Assembly: GCF_019263585.2 (NCBI RefSeq)
Contig: NZ_JADQDF010000001.1
Coordinates: forward strand, 3,224,001 to 3,288,000
DNA length: 64,000 nt
Direction of reading: 5' to 3'
Source of the DNA: Pseudonocardia oceani
Lineage (GTDB): Bacteria; Actinomycetota; Actinomycetes; Mycobacteriales; Pseudonocardiaceae
Every line of letters begins with the position of its first letter. The stretch's first letter is position 1. The position numbers and the translations under genes were made by a program. Positions 8,508 to 17,746 of this stretch are shown in pieces. The notes under the pieces were generated by a model, which was not told the origin of the DNA, made no database searches, and worked only from the letters and a program-made list of their open reading frames with translations.

Positions 8508-9698
8508 TCACGTCTGGGCGAGCAGGTACCGCCCGAAGTGGGGCACGGTGAACGCGATCTGGCCGCGCTGCGCGGAGAACACCAGCCCCTTCTTGAGCAG
8601 GCTGTCGCGGGCGGGTGACAGCGACGACGCCCGCCGCTGCAGGTGCTCGGCGATCCCCGCGGTGCCGACGGGCTCGTCGCGGCCCTCGGTCAGCTCGGCC
8701 ATCGCCCGCAGGTACTCGCGCTCGGCCGGGGTGGCGCGCTCGAACCGCGACCCGAAGAAGCCGACGGCGAGCTCGGCCTCCGCGTCGGGTGCGGCGACCT
8801 TCACGTCGGCGGCGCTGATCGGGGTGCGCGCGGCGGCGTCCCAGGCGGCCTTGCCGTAGGCCTGCACGAAGTAGGGGTAGCCGCCGGAGCGCTCGTAGAG
8901 GGCGTCGAGCGCATCGACCTCGAACGTGGCGTCCTCGCGCTCGGCCGGCGCGAGGAGGGCGAAGTCGGCGTCGGCGCGGTCGAGCTGGCCGATGCGGGTG
9001 TAGCGGAACAGGCGCTCGGAGTAGGACTTCGACGCCGACAGCACTGCGGGCAGGTGCGGCAGCCCCGCCCCGACGACGACGAGCGGCGAGCGGCTCTGCG
9101 ACAGCTCGTGGCAGGCCGCGCAGAGCGCCGACACGTCGTCGGGGCGCAGGTCCTGCATCTCGTCGATGAGGATGGCGACGCCGGTCTCCAGGTCGGCGGC
9201 CAGCGTCGCGACCTCGGTGAACAGCTCTACGAGGTCGATCTCGATGTCGCCGGAGTCGGCCTTGCCGCTGCGCACGGGCACGTCGATCCCGGGCTGCCAG
9301 CGGTCGCGCAGCTTGGCGTCGGCGGGGGCCGAGCGCAGCGCGAACGCCTTGAGGACGCCGAGCACCTCGGCGACGCGCTCGCCGTCGGGGTGGCGGACGG
9401 CGAGGTCGCGGACGGCGCGGTGCAGGGCGGCCGACAGCGGCCGCCGCAGGTCGGCGTCGGGCCGGGCCTCGATCTTGCCCGCACCCCATCCGGCCCGGAC
9501 GGCCATCGAGCGCAGTTCGCCCAGCAGCACCGTCTTGCCGACGCCGCGCAGCCCGGTCAGGACGAGGCTGCGCTCCGGGCGCCCGCGGGCGACGCGCTCC
9601 AGCACGATCTCGAACGCGTCGAGCTCCCGGTCGCGGCCGGCGAGCTCGGGCGGCCGCTGACCGGCACCGGGGGCGAAGGGGTTGCGCACGGGATCCAC
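8508..9698 (-). CDS. AAA ATPase (STAND-like ATP-binding protein)
   Basis: A 396-residue cytoplasmic ATPase. Walker A is GLRGVGKT at about residue 50 and Walker B is ILIDEMQDL at about 180; a sensor-like GGYPYFVQAYG follows, and the C-terminus looks like a winged helix (LLKKGLVFSAQRGQIAFTVP). This architecture is widespread in actinobacteria as an uncharacterised DNA- or signal-related ATPase. The GTG at 9698 (VDPVRNPF...) is preferred because that is where family members usually begin; the ATG at 9740 is an alternative. No partner gene is adjacent, so substrate and role are unknown. Confidence 0.75.
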   Translation of the reverse strand: MDPVRNPFAPGAGQRPPELAGRDRELDAFEIVLERVARGRPERSLVLTGLRGVGKTVLLGELRSMAVRAGWGAGKIEARPDADLRRPLSAALHRAVRDLAVRHPDGERVAEVLGVLKAFALRSAPADAKLRDRWQPGIDVPVRSGKADSGDIEIDLVELFTEVATLAADLETGVAILIDEMQDLRPDDVSALCAACHELSQSRSPLVVVGAGLPHLPAVLSASKSYSERLFRYTRIGQLDRADADFALLAPAEREDATFEVDALDALYERSGGYPYFVQAYGKAAWDAAARTPISAADVKVAAPDAEAELAVGFFGSRFERATPAEREYLRAMAELTEGRDEPVGTAGIAEHLQRRASSLSPARDSLLKKGLVFSAQRGQIAFTVPHFGRYLLAQT

Positions 9699-9820
9699 GC
9701 ACCGGACGGTATCCGCGGTTCTTGCCGGAACCGTAGACATCGCTAGCGAACGCGATGGCGTGTCGTCGATCGGGCCATATGTCGCTCTCTAGTGTCGGTC
9801 CGAGAGAGCCGGAGAGTCCG

Positions 9821-10657
9821 CTACGCGCGGCGGGTGGCGGCGTCGGCCATGCAGAACAGGCCGAACGCCGCGATCCCCACCGCGACGAGGACCAGCAGGC
9901 TCGCCCCGGGCGCCGACGACCCGATGACGCGCAGCGCGGCGTCGAGGCCCCCGGCCCGCTGCGGGTCCGACGACAGCGCAGCGCGGCCGGCCAGCACGCC
10001 GACCGCGCCCAGCGCCAGCGCCCGCGACAGGTGCCCGGCGACGCCCAGCCACTCGACGGCCGCGCGGGCGAGGGGGCCGATGCGGCGCAGGTCGAGGTCG
10101 CCGAGGAACGTGCGGCGCACGCCGGTGTAGGTCATGGCGACGGCCAGCACGAGGATGACGACGGCCGCGGCGCCGAGCAGCAGGCGCCCGCCGGGCAGGC
10201 CCAGCGCGGTGGCGGCCAGCGTGCGCGCGGCGGTGTCGCCGCCCTCGCGGCGGACACCGAGCAGGTAGTCGACGACGACGAGCGCGAGCCCGGTGGTCGC
10301 GATCGACTTGGCGACGGCCCCGACCCGCTTGCGGAACCGCTCGCCGCCCTCCACCCAGCGGAAGCCCAGAGCCGCCGCGGTGACCTGCCAGACCGCGAAC
10401 GCGACGAGGCCGACGACCCCGAACGCGAGCGCCGCGAAGCCGCCGGGGGTGCGCGCGACCGTGCCGACGGCACCGTCCGGGTCGGCCGGGGCGTCCGGCA
10501 CGCCGAACGCGACCTGCAGGGCCAGCCACGCCACGAGGATGTGCACGAGCCCGTACCCGACGAGCCCGACCCGCCCCAGCGCGTCGACGACGACGCCGGG
10601 GGCGTCGGACGGGCCGCTCCGGACGAGGCGGCGCAGGCGGACGAGGGGGGTGGTCAC
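9821..10657 (-). CDS. DUF1206 integral membrane protein
   Basis: A 278-residue protein with six predicted membrane segments in three similar pairs, as typical of DUF1206 (LGRVGLVGYGLVHILVAWLA, LAFGVVGLVAFAVWQVTAAA, ALGAVGVLAGRAAL and similar). The signature Arg-x-Gly-x-x-x-x-Gly helix starts recur in each unit. Function is unknown in the family. The GTG at 10657 is supported by GAGGGGAAC upstream. It is divergent from the SIMPL-domain gene, with about 100 bp of shared promoter DNA. Confidence 0.8.
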   Translation of the reverse strand: MTTPLVRLRRLVRSGPSDAPGVVVDALGRVGLVGYGLVHILVAWLALQVAFGVPDAPADPDGAVGTVARTPGGFAALAFGVVGLVAFAVWQVTAAALGFRWVEGGERFRKRVGAVAKSIATTGLALVVVDYLLGVRREGGDTAARTLAATALGLPGGRLLLGAAAVVILVLAVAMTYTGVRRTFLGDLDLRRIGPLARAAVEWLGVAGHLSRALALGAVGVLAGRAALSSDPQRAGGLDAALRVIGSSAPGASLLVLVAVGIAAFGLFCMADAATRRA

Positions 10658-10757
10658 CGGACCATTGTTCCCCTCGCTCTCTCTGCGACTCTCTCGTACC
10701 GGACCTAGATACCCGGATACGGCGTGATCGCGCCCGGGGATCTGGTTGGGTGGCCCG

Positions 10758-11369
10758 ATGACCGAGATCGTCACCGAGGGCAGCGGCTGGTTCGAGCAGC
10801 CCGGCGACCGCGCCGAGCTCGACGTCGGCTTCACCGCCACCGCCCGCACCCGCTCCGCGGCGGTGACGGCGCTGGGCGAGAAGGTCGCCGCCGCCGCGCC
10901 CGCGCTGGAGGCCACCGGGCTCCGCGTCGCGCACCGCCGGCTGTGGGTGCACAACGAGTGGCGGCGCGACCGCGTCGTCGGCTGCCGGGCGGCCGAGGAC
11001 GTGCGGCTCGTCGTCGAGGACGTCGCCGTGCTCGAGCAGGTGCTCTCCGCGCTGATCGGCGCCGAGCCCACCAGCCTCGACGGGCCCCGCTGGGTGCTCT
11101 CCGACCCGGCCGCCGCGCGTCGCGAGGCGCAGCGTCGCGCCGTCGCCGACGCCCGCGACCGGGCCGAGGGCTACGCGTCGGCGCTCGGCGTGGGGCTGGG
11201 GGAGCTGCTGCGGCTGTCGGAGGCGCCCGAGCACCACGGCGGCCCGATCGCCTACCGGATGGCGGCCCGGGCCGAGGCGGCGGCGCCGGACGTCCGCGAC
11301 CTGGGCCTGGAGCCCGAGCCGGTGCGCGTGACCGTGCAGTGCACGACCACCTGGGCCACGTCGGCGTAA
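10758..11369 (+). CDS. SIMPL domain-containing protein
   Basis: A 203-residue protein with the SIMPL (DUF541) pattern: EGSGWFEQPGDRAELDVGFT at the N-terminus, then AAARREAQRRAVADARDRAE and a C-terminal VRVTVQCTTTWA strand. Bacterial SIMPL proteins are usually periplasmic or lipid-anchored and assemble as oligomers; this copy has no signal peptide, so it is probably cytoplasmic. The ATG at 10758 is used; an in-frame ATG four codons earlier is possible. Function unknown. Confidence 0.72.
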   Translation: MTEIVTEGSGWFEQPGDRAELDVGFTATARTRSAAVTALGEKVAAAAPALEATGLRVAHRRLWVHNEWRRDRVVGCRAAEDVRLVVEDVAVLEQVLSALIGAEPTSLDGPRWVLSDPAAARREAQRRAVADARDRAEGYASALGVGLGELLRLSEAPEHHGGPIAYRMAARAEAAAPDVRDLGLEPEPVRVTVQCTTTWATSA

Positions 11370-11399
11370 CGCCGCGGCCCGAGTCCCGACAAGCATGTC

Positions 11400-11825
11400 G
11401 TGGACTCCCCGCTACGACGACCCACCGCCGGGCTGCGACGCACGCTGGGTTGGGCGCAGCTGGCCCTGACGGCCGCCGTCGTGCTCGGGGCGGTGCTCGT
11501 GGGGCACCTCGTACAGGGGCAGGTCGACGCCCGAACCGCCGGGGCCGACCGCCCGTCGGCGACGGGGACGGCGGTGCTGCCCGAGGTCGCGGCCACCGCG
11601 CCGATGGTCGGGTCGCCGGTCTCCTCGCCCTCGGTCACCGAGGGGGGCGCCGTCGGCGACGGGGCGTTGGCCGCCCTGGGCACGCTGCTGGTCGGCTGGA
11701 CGCTGGTGGCGTCGGCGGGGACCATCGGGCGCCGCCGCCTCGACGATCGCGAGAGCGAGCGCTGGGCCGTCGAGTGGGCCCGCGTCGAGCCGGTGTGGAG
11801 CGGGCGCGTCAGCGGGGACTTCTAG
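11400..11825 (+). CDS. Small two-helix membrane protein, possibly Rv1733c-like
   Basis: A 141-residue protein with two hydrophobic segments (about 17-40 and 90-112) separated by a polar loop of about 45 residues, ending in a charged tail RRRLDDRESERWAVEWARVE. Two helices with an external loop and a WxxEWxxVEPxW tail recall the Rv1733c-type proteins of actinobacteria, but the loop is much shorter, so the assignment is tentative. The start is GTG at 11400 with a weak ribosome binding site. It follows the SIMPL gene by 30 bp and is probably co-transcribed. Confidence 0.6.
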   Translation: MDSPLRRPTAGLRRTLGWAQLALTAAVVLGAVLVGHLVQGQVDARTAGADRPSATGTAVLPEVAATAPMVGSPVSSPSVTEGGAVGDGALAALGTLLVGWTLVASAGTIGRRRLDDRESERWAVEWARVEPVWSGRVSGDF

Positions 11826-11843
11826 CCGAGCCCCGGTGGACGG

Positions 11844-12329
11844 TCAGGACGCCTTGCGGTCCTCCGGGTCGATGACCGTCCCCTCGACGATCGTCCCCTC
11901 GATCACCGGCCGCTGCTCGTCGCGCACGACCGTGCCGTCGACGACGGTGCCCTCCGAGTGGATGCGCGCCGTGCGCAGGCCGGGTGCGCGCTGCTCGGCC
12001 GCCGCCACGAGCCGCCGCCGGACCAGCGCCCGGGTGGGCGGGAACACCAGCAGCAGCCCGGCGAGGTCGGTGACCAGGCCCGGCACGAACAGCAGCACCC
12101 CGCCCGCGGCGACGAGCAGTCCGTCGGTGACCTCCGCGTGCGCCACCCGCCGGCTGTTGACCGCCTCGGCGAGCGCCTGCGCGGCCCGCACCCCCTCGCG
12201 GCGGGCGAGCCACAGCCCGAGCAGGGAGCCGGCCAGCAGGACCACGATCGTCCAGCCGAGACCGATCACCGAGCCGAGCGCGACGAGCGCGACGATCTCG
12301 ACAACGAGGTACAGGAGCACGAACGGCAT
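11844..12329 (-). CDS. fxsA: FxsA family membrane protein
   Basis: A 161-residue cytoplasmic membrane protein. MPFVLLYLVVEIVALVALGS opens the FxsA domain; GWTIVVLLAGSLLGLWLARREG and GLLVAAGGVLLFVPGLVTDLAGLLLVFPPTR complete its helices. FxsA in E. coli relieves phage T7 exclusion by F plasmid PifA; in other bacteria its role is unknown. The C-terminal 40 residues are a hydrophilic extension with EGTVVDGTVV and IEGTIVEGTV repeats. The ATG at 12329 has GGAGAGGT in front. It converges with the preceding plus-strand gene. Confidence 0.85.
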   Translation of the reverse strand: MPFVLLYLVVEIVALVALGSVIGLGWTIVVLLAGSLLGLWLARREGVRAAQALAEAVNSRRVAHAEVTDGLLVAAGGVLLFVPGLVTDLAGLLLVFPPTRALVRRRLVAAAEQRAPGLRTARIHSEGTVVDGTVVRDEQRPVIEGTIVEGTVIDPEDRKAS

Positions 12330-12386
12330 ACCTCTCCAACGCGCGAGGTGCCGTTCGTGCTCCCGCCGACGTGTCACGACTTGGTG

Positions 12387-13748
12387 TCACCTGGGCAGGG
12401 CGTGCCCCGGGGAGAAGACGGAACCGGGGTCGAGCGCCCGCCGGACGGCGAGCAGGCGCGCGCGGTCGGCGTCGTCCCAGAGCGCGGCGACCCGATCGGG
12501 ACCGGCCTGCCCGAGGAAGTTGAGCAGGGCCCCGCGTCCCGCCCACGGCGCCATGCGGTCGATCACCGCCTGCGTGATCGCGGGCATCGTCTCGGCCAGC
12601 GGCCCGGCCATCGGGCCCAGGGCGAGCAGCGAGAAGGCGGCGTCGCGCCCGGCCACCGCGCCGGGCACGCGCGGCGGCCGCGCCACCGCCCCGCCGAGGT
12701 GGCGCAGCTCCACCATGATCAGCGGCACCTGCACGTCCGGCCCCGCGACGGCGAGCAGCGCGTCGACGGCCTCGGCCGGCAGCGCGCGCAGGGTCGCGCC
12801 CCGGTCCCACGTCGGCATCGGGTCGGTGGGGTCCATGTGGATGGAGTCCACGGCGGCGTAGGGCATCTCCGCGACCAGGTCCATCAGCGGCGCCGCGACC
12901 GCCCGCATCGGGGCGAGCAGCGCCGCGCCCTCGTCGGCGGAGCCCAGGTGCGCCACGCGCAGGTGCACGACGAACTGCCCGCGCAGCGGCTCCGGCAGCG
13001 TCGGCAGCGGCGGGAGCCGCAGCAGCGCGATCGAGGTCGTCGTCTCCTCGGGCAGCGTGTCGACCCAGGTGCGGTAGGCGTGCAGCACGTCGGACGCGGC
13101 CGCACCGGGGAAGAAGATCCCGCCGCCGTAGAGGGTCGCGACGGGCACCAGGCCGAACTCGATCTCGGTGACGATGCCGAAGTTGCCCTTGCCGCCGCGC
13201 AGGGCCCAGAACAGCTCCGGGTCACCGATGGCGTCGACGTGGCGGACCTCGCCCGCCGCCGTGACGAGCTGGACCGACCGGACGTGGTCGGCGGCGAAGC
13301 CGTACCGGCGGGCGAGCGGGCCCAGACCTCCGCCCAGGGTGTAGCCGACGACGCCGACCGCGCTCGACGACCCGGACAGCGGGGCCAGCCCGTACGGGGC
13401 CGCGGCCTCGATCACCTGCGCCCAGCGCACGCCGGCGCCGACGCGGGCGCTGCGCGACACCGGGTCGACGACCACGCCCGACATCCGCCGGGTCGTGACC
13501 AGGACGGTGCCGGCCAGGTCGGAGATGAGCCCGTGACCGGTGGACTGCACCGACACCCGCAGGCCGTGGGCGGCCGCCCAGCGCACCGCGACGGCGACGT
13601 CGCCGGCGCAGGTGGCGCCGACGACCAGCGCCGGCCGCGGGGTGTGGGCGGTGTTGAAGCCGGCGACCTCGGCGGCGACGCGCGGGTCGTCGCCCTCGAG
13701 GACGGGCCCGGTGACGAGGTCGGAGAGGGTGGGGGCGGGGGCGTTCAC
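12387..13748 (-). CDS. FAD-linked oxidoreductase (PCMH/BBE type)
   Basis: A 453-residue flavoprotein. The PCMH-type FAD domain spans about 35-205: VSVQSTGHGL carries the likely covalent-FAD His, and VGYTLGGGLGPLARRYG binds the isoalloxazine region. The C-terminus ends RALDPGSVFSPGHALP, the BBE-like motif near the active site. Family members oxidise alcohols, sugars or alkaloid-type substrates using O2 and produce H2O2; the substrate here is unknown. The second conserved Cys of bi-covalent members is not evident. Its ATG overlaps the stop of the DUF4333 lipoprotein gene by 4 bases, so the two are translationally coupled. Confidence 0.85.
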   Translation of the reverse strand: MNAPAPTLSDLVTGPVLEGDDPRVAAEVAGFNTAHTPRPALVVGATCAGDVAVAVRWAAAHGLRVSVQSTGHGLISDLAGTVLVTTRRMSGVVVDPVSRSARVGAGVRWAQVIEAAAPYGLAPLSGSSSAVGVVGYTLGGGLGPLARRYGFAADHVRSVQLVTAAGEVRHVDAIGDPELFWALRGGKGNFGIVTEIEFGLVPVATLYGGGIFFPGAAASDVLHAYRTWVDTLPEETTTSIALLRLPPLPTLPEPLRGQFVVHLRVAHLGSADEGAALLAPMRAVAAPLMDLVAEMPYAAVDSIHMDPTDPMPTWDRGATLRALPAEAVDALLAVAGPDVQVPLIMVELRHLGGAVARPPRVPGAVAGRDAAFSLLALGPMAGPLAETMPAITQAVIDRMAPWAGRGALLNFLGQAGPDRVAALWDDADRARLLAVRRALDPGSVFSPGHALPR

Positions 13749-14317
13749 GAGGTACCTGCTTCGTCGTCGACGGCGATGTCGAAGGCGACCTGGCCGCCGT
13801 CGACGGAGGTGGTGGTGACGGTGACGCCGTAGGTCGCGGCGTCGGCGGTGAGGTCGCAGCGCACGGTGGCGCCGACCTCCGCGGGGAGGTCCGGGCAGGC
13901 GACCTCGTCGGGCTCGGTGCCGACCATCGCGGTGAGCTGGTCGAACACGCTCTGCGCGACCTCGGCCCCGTCGACGACGTCCCCGGCGGCGACGTCCTCG
14001 GCGGCCGGCTCGGCGGGCGGCGCAGCGGCCGCGCCGCCCACGCGCTCCATCTCAAAGTTGATGTCCCCGTCGGTGAGCGAGGTGACGGTGACCGTCACGT
14101 CGAACGGGCCGTCCCCGTCGGTCGCGGCGCAGGTGAGGGTGGAGCCGACGGTGCCGTCGAGGTCGTCGGGGCAGTCGGCGGTCGCGGCGCCGAGCTGCGC
14201 GACGATCTGCTGCTCGACGGAGTCGGCGGGCGCGACGGAGCCGCACGCGGTGAGCAGGGCGAGCCCGCACGCGCCGGCGAGCAGTGCCACGCGGTGTCGG
14301 GAGGAGGGGGGGTTCAT
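13745..14317 (-). CDS. Lipoprotein with two DUF4333 domains
   Basis: A 190-residue exported lipoprotein. The signal peptide ends LALLTACGS, a lipobox with the acylated Cys near residue 25. Two DUF4333 domains follow (about 32-92 and 120-185), each with a paired-Cys pattern (DCPDDLDGTVGSTLTC and ACPDLPAEVGATVRC) and a V.VTVTVTSLTDG strand. DUF4333 proteins are surface proteins of unknown function in actinobacteria. The start at 14317 follows GCGGAGAA; the frame extends upstream without signal-peptide logic. First gene of a two-gene operon with the FAD oxidase; SARP-like repeats lie upstream. Confidence 0.82.
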   Translation of the reverse strand: MNPPSSRHRVALLAGACGLALLTACGSVAPADSVEQQIVAQLGAATADCPDDLDGTVGSTLTCAATDGDGPFDVTVTVTSLTDGDINFEMERVGGAAAAPPAEPAAEDVAAGDVVDGAEVAQSVFDQLTAMVGTEPDEVACPDLPAEVGATVRCDLTADAATYGVTVTTTSVDGGQVAFDIAVDDEAGTS

Positions 14318-14379
14318 CGGTTCTCCGCTTCCGGTCGGCGGCCGGTCGGCTGCCGAGGTGGGCACACCGTGGCCCACCG

Positions 14380-14407
14380 GACTTGCGGACGACTGGAGCC
14401 GACTTGG
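14380..14407 (-). promoter_or_regulatory. SARP-like tandem direct repeats upstream of the lipoprotein/oxidase operon
   Basis: On the minus strand CAAGTC, CCAGTC and CAAGTC recur at 10-11 bp steps (plus-strand starts GACTTG 14380, GACTGG 14391, GACTTG 14401). The last copy is 8 bp from CACGGT, a plausible -10. Repeats at one helical turn next to -10 are the classic SARP site geometry. Confidence 0.5.
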
Positions 14408-14436
14408 AGCCGGCTCCGGTACGGAACGGAGCCTGT

Positions 14437-17400
14437 CTAGGAGTCGATCCGTGCGAGCCCCTCGCGGGCGCGTCCCGCCCACGCGCCGGCCCCCAGGGCG
14501 GAGTCGACCCGCACGGCCTCGGCGAGGTGGGCGCGGGCGGCGGGCAGGTCGCCGGTGCCGGCGGCGAGGCGTCCGAGCACGCCGTGCACCGAGCCCCAGG
14601 TCGCGTTGGCGGTGCCCGCGACCACCAGCTCCGGGGCCTGGGGGAGCAGGTCGCGGTAGAGGCGGGCCGGATCGGGTGCGCCCAGCGCCGCGGCGACCTC
14701 GCCCCAGGCGCAGAGCAGGAAGTCGGTGCTCCAGTCGGCGGGCAGGGCCACCTGGGTGCGCTCCAGCAGCCGCCGGGCCTGCTCGGTCTCGCCCACCTCG
14801 ACCAGCGCCAGCAGGGCCACCGGCCGCAGCGTCGCGAACTCGTCCACGGTGGCGTCGACGAGCTCGGACACGACCTCAGCGAGCCGCCCCTGCCCGCGCC
14901 GCACGGTCATCCGCTGCACGATCCGGCACCAGCGCGCGCCCCACAGGCTCGTCCGCCGCTGCAGCGCGTCGGCCTCGTCGGCGTGCCGCTCGGCGGCGTC
15001 CCAGTCGCCGCGCAGCGTGGCGTGGCCCGCCTCCTGGTAGCTGACCTGCGCGCGCAGCTCGGCGAACCCCAGCTCGGTGGCCAGCCGGGACGCGTGGTCG
15101 AGGTCGGAGCGCGAGAGCTCCAGCTCCGCGAACCGCATCGCCAGCGCGCCGCGGTGCAGCCGGGCGACGGCCTCGGTGTGCGCCGGCAGCCCGGCGCCGA
15201 CCAGTGCGAGCGACTCGTCGAGCGCGGCCCGGCGCTCCCGCTCGGCGCCGGGCACCCATGCTGCCAGGTAGAAGTTGTTCAGCGCGCGCCCCAGCAGCGG
15301 GGCGTCGCCGAGGTCGCGGGCGGTCCGGGCGGCCCCGCGGGCCGCCTCGACGCCCTCCGCGCGGCGGTCGGTGTAGCTGACCTCGCAGGCCAGGGTGCCG
15401 AGCAGCTCCGCGCGCCGCACCGGGTCGGTCGTGACGGCGAGCAGCTCGTCGAGCCGGGCGACGACCGCGGCGTCGCTCGTGCCGTAGGCGCGCCAGTTCC
15501 AGAGGGCGACGCCGCCGAACACGCCCGCGGCCTCCGCGGCGCCGTCGGTGTCGCCGGCCGCGAGGGCCAGCTCGACGGCGCTGGACAGCGCCGCCTGCGC
15601 CCCGACGAGGTCGCCCGCGGCGCGGCGGTCGCGGCCCAGCACGACGAGCAGCTCCCGGGGGTCGCCCTGCACCAGCTCGACGGCCCGCGCGACGTGCTCG
15701 GCCGCCGTCGCGTGGGCGAAGCGGTCGCGGGCGGCGTCCGCCGCGGCCAGGGCGTGGAGCAGCGCGGTGCCCGGCCCGGCGAACGGGCCGGCCAGGTAGG
15801 AGTGGTGGGCCAGCGCGTCGAGGTTCCCGGCGAGCGGCAGCCCCTCCAGGGCCTGGGCGATCCGGCGGTGCAGCCGCGCCCGCTGCAGCCGCGTCAGCCC
15901 GGCGACGATCGTCTCGCGCACGAGCTCGTGGCCGAAGCGCCACACCCAGCCGTCGCCCTCCTCGACCACGACGCCGGTGAGCACGGCGGGCTCCAGCAGC
16001 GCCGCGATCTGCTCGGCGTCGACCTCGGACGCGGCCTCCAGCACGTCGAGCGGGAACTCCCGGCCGATCACCGCGGCCATCGTCAGCAGGGCGCGGGTGT
16101 CGGCGGGCAGCCGGCCCATCCGCCGCTCCAGCACGTCGCGCACGGAGGCGGGGATGTCCGCCGCGCCGGGGCGGGCGTCGAGGCGCCGCTCGCTGCGCAG
16201 CAGCTCGATGAGCTCGACCAGGAAGAACGGGTTGCCCTCGGTGCGCCGGCGCAGGTCGCCGGCCAGCACGGGGTCGGCCAGGCCGCGGTCGACGAGCAGC
16301 TCGCCGACCTCGGCGACGGGCAGCCCGCCCAGCGCCAGCCGCGTGACGGCGCGCTCGCGCGCGAGGTCGGCGAGGGTGTGGACGAGCGCGTCGGTGCGCT
16401 CCTCGGGGGTGTCGCGGAGGGTGGCGAGCACCAGCACGGGCCCGGCGGCGATCCGGCCGACGAGGAAGCGCAGCAGGTGCAGCGAGAGCGGGTCGGCGCC
16501 GTGCAGGTCGTCGAGGACGACGAGCAGCGGGCGCTCGGCGGCGGCCGCCAGCAGCGCGTCGGCGATCCGCTCGAACAGCTCGGCGCGGCGGCTGTCGGAG
16601 TCGCCCGGTCCCCCGGCGGCCGCGGTGCCGTCGGCGGAGCCGATCGCGCGCAGCACCTGCGTCCACGGCCAGAGCGCGGGCGCGGCGGCCTCGTCGGCGC
16701 ACCGGCTCCACGCCACCCGCGCGCCCATCTGCTCCGCGGCGGCCACGACCTCCTCGGCCAGGCGGGTCTTGCCGATCCCGGCCTCGCCGCCCAGCAGCAC
16801 CACCGACCCCGTCCCGGACGCGGCGGCCGCGAGCCGCGCGGCCAGGGCCGCCAGCTCCGTCCGGCGTCCGACGAACCCGGAGCGCCGGGGCGGGTCTGCG
16901 GCCGGCGCCGCGACGGGCGCGGGCAGCGGCTGCGGGGCGCGCGGGCCGTCGACGCCGGCGTCCTGGGTGAGGACGGCCCGCTCCAGGCGCCGCAGCTCCG
17001 GGCCGGGGTCGATGCCGAGCTCGTCACGCAGCAGGTCGCGGCACGTCGCGAAGGCGCGCAGCGCGTCGGCCTGGCGCCCGGTGCGGTAGAGCGCGAGCAT
17101 CAGCGAGCCCCACAGTCGCTCGCGCATCGGGTGCACCGCGACCAGGCGCTCCAGCTCCGCGACCGCGCTCTCCGGGCGCCCGTCGGCGAGCATCGCCTCG
17201 ATGTGGCGCTCCAGGCCGACGGCGCGGAGCTCGGCGAGGCGGGCCCGGTCGGCCTGCACCGCCGACGCGCCGTCGCCCAGGTCGGCGTAGGGCTCGCCGC
17301 GCCACAGGCCCAGCGCCGCGATCAGCACGTCGTCGGCCTCGCGGGCGCGCCCGGCGTCGAGCAGGCGCTGGCCCTCGCCCAGCATCGCCTCGAACCGCAG

Positions 17401-17715
17401 GACGTCGAGCTCGTCGTCGCCGACGGCCAGCAGGTAGCCGGGCGGGCGGGTCAGCAGCCGGGTCGGTGCCGAGCGGGGGGCGCGGCCGGGCTCGAGGAGC
17501 CGGCGCAGCTGCGAGACGTAGGACTGGAGGGTGCCGGTGGCCGTGGCGGGCGGCTCGGACGCCCACAGCGTCTCGTTGATCCGGTCGAGCGGGACGACCC
17601 GGCCGTGGTCGGCGAGCAGCAGCGTCAGCAGGGCGCGGAGCTTCGGGCTCCCGGGGTCGACGGGACGCCCGTCGGCCGCGACGACCTCGAGAGGTCCCAG
17701 CACGCGGAACAGCAC
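14437..17715 (-). CDS. AfsR/SARP-type transcriptional regulator with BTAD, AAA ATPase and TPR-like region
   Basis: A 1092-residue regulator. Residues 1-95 are an OmpR-like winged helix (PKLRALLTLLLADHGRVVPL, TLQSYVSQLRRLLEPG). Residues about 100-255 are the bacterial transcriptional activation domain (FEAMLGEGQRLLDAGRA, HPMRERLWGSLMLALYRTGR). A STAND/AAA module follows, with Walker A GGEAGIGKT at about 310 and Walker B LLVVLDDLHGAD at about 395. The C-terminal 500 residues are Ala/Leu/Arg-rich helical repeats resembling TPRs. Such proteins activate promoters carrying tandem direct repeats. The start is GTG at 17715. The GNAT gene lies 31 bp upstream and may be co-transcribed. Repeats at 14380-14407 and 18123-18139 are candidate targets. 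Confidence 0.88.
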   Translation of the reverse strand: MLFRVLGPLEVVAADGRPVDPGSPKLRALLTLLLADHGRVVPLDRINETLWASEPPATATGTLQSYVSQLRRLLEPGRAPRSAPTRLLTRPPGYLLAVGDDELDVLRFEAMLGEGQRLLDAGRAREADDVLIAALGLWRGEPYADLGDGASAVQADRARLAELRAVGLERHIEAMLADGRPESAVAELERLVAVHPMRERLWGSLMLALYRTGRQADALRAFATCRDLLRDELGIDPGPELRRLERAVLTQDAGVDGPRAPQPLPAPVAAPAADPPRRSGFVGRRTELAALAARLAAAASGTGSVVLLGGEAGIGKTRLAEEVVAAAEQMGARVAWSRCADEAAAPALWPWTQVLRAIGSADGTAAAGGPGDSDSRRAELFERIADALLAAAAERPLLVVLDDLHGADPLSLHLLRFLVGRIAAGPVLVLATLRDTPEERTDALVHTLADLARERAVTRLALGGLPVAEVGELLVDRGLADPVLAGDLRRRTEGNPFFLVELIELLRSERRLDARPGAADIPASVRDVLERRMGRLPADTRALLTMAAVIGREFPLDVLEAASEVDAEQIAALLEPAVLTGVVVEEGDGWVWRFGHELVRETIVAGLTRLQRARLHRRIAQALEGLPLAGNLDALAHHSYLAGPFAGPGTALLHALAAADAARDRFAHATAAEHVARAVELVQGDPRELLVVLGRDRRAAGDLVGAQAALSSAVELALAAGDTDGAAEAAGVFGGVALWNWRAYGTSDAAVVARLDELLAVTTDPVRRAELLGTLACEVSYTDRRAEGVEAARGAARTARDLGDAPLLGRALNNFYLAAWVPGAERERRAALDESLALVGAGLPAHTEAVARLHRGALAMRFAELELSRSDLDHASRLATELGFAELRAQVSYQEAGHATLRGDWDAAERHADEADALQRRTSLWGARWCRIVQRMTVRRGQGRLAEVVSELVDATVDEFATLRPVALLALVEVGETEQARRLLERTQVALPADWSTDFLLCAWGEVAAALGAPDPARLYRDLLPQAPELVVAGTANATWGSVHGVLGRLAAGTGDLPAARAHLAEAVRVDSALGAGAWAGRAREGLARIDS

Positions 17716-17746
17716 CCGCTGGACACTAGTGCGGCCGCGGCGGTCG

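Noticed and set aside
5591..8551. A 986-codon plus-strand frame opposite the VanW gene
   Set aside because: Glycine/arginine runs mirror the Ala/Pro-rich N-terminus of VanW; no domain and no start signal.
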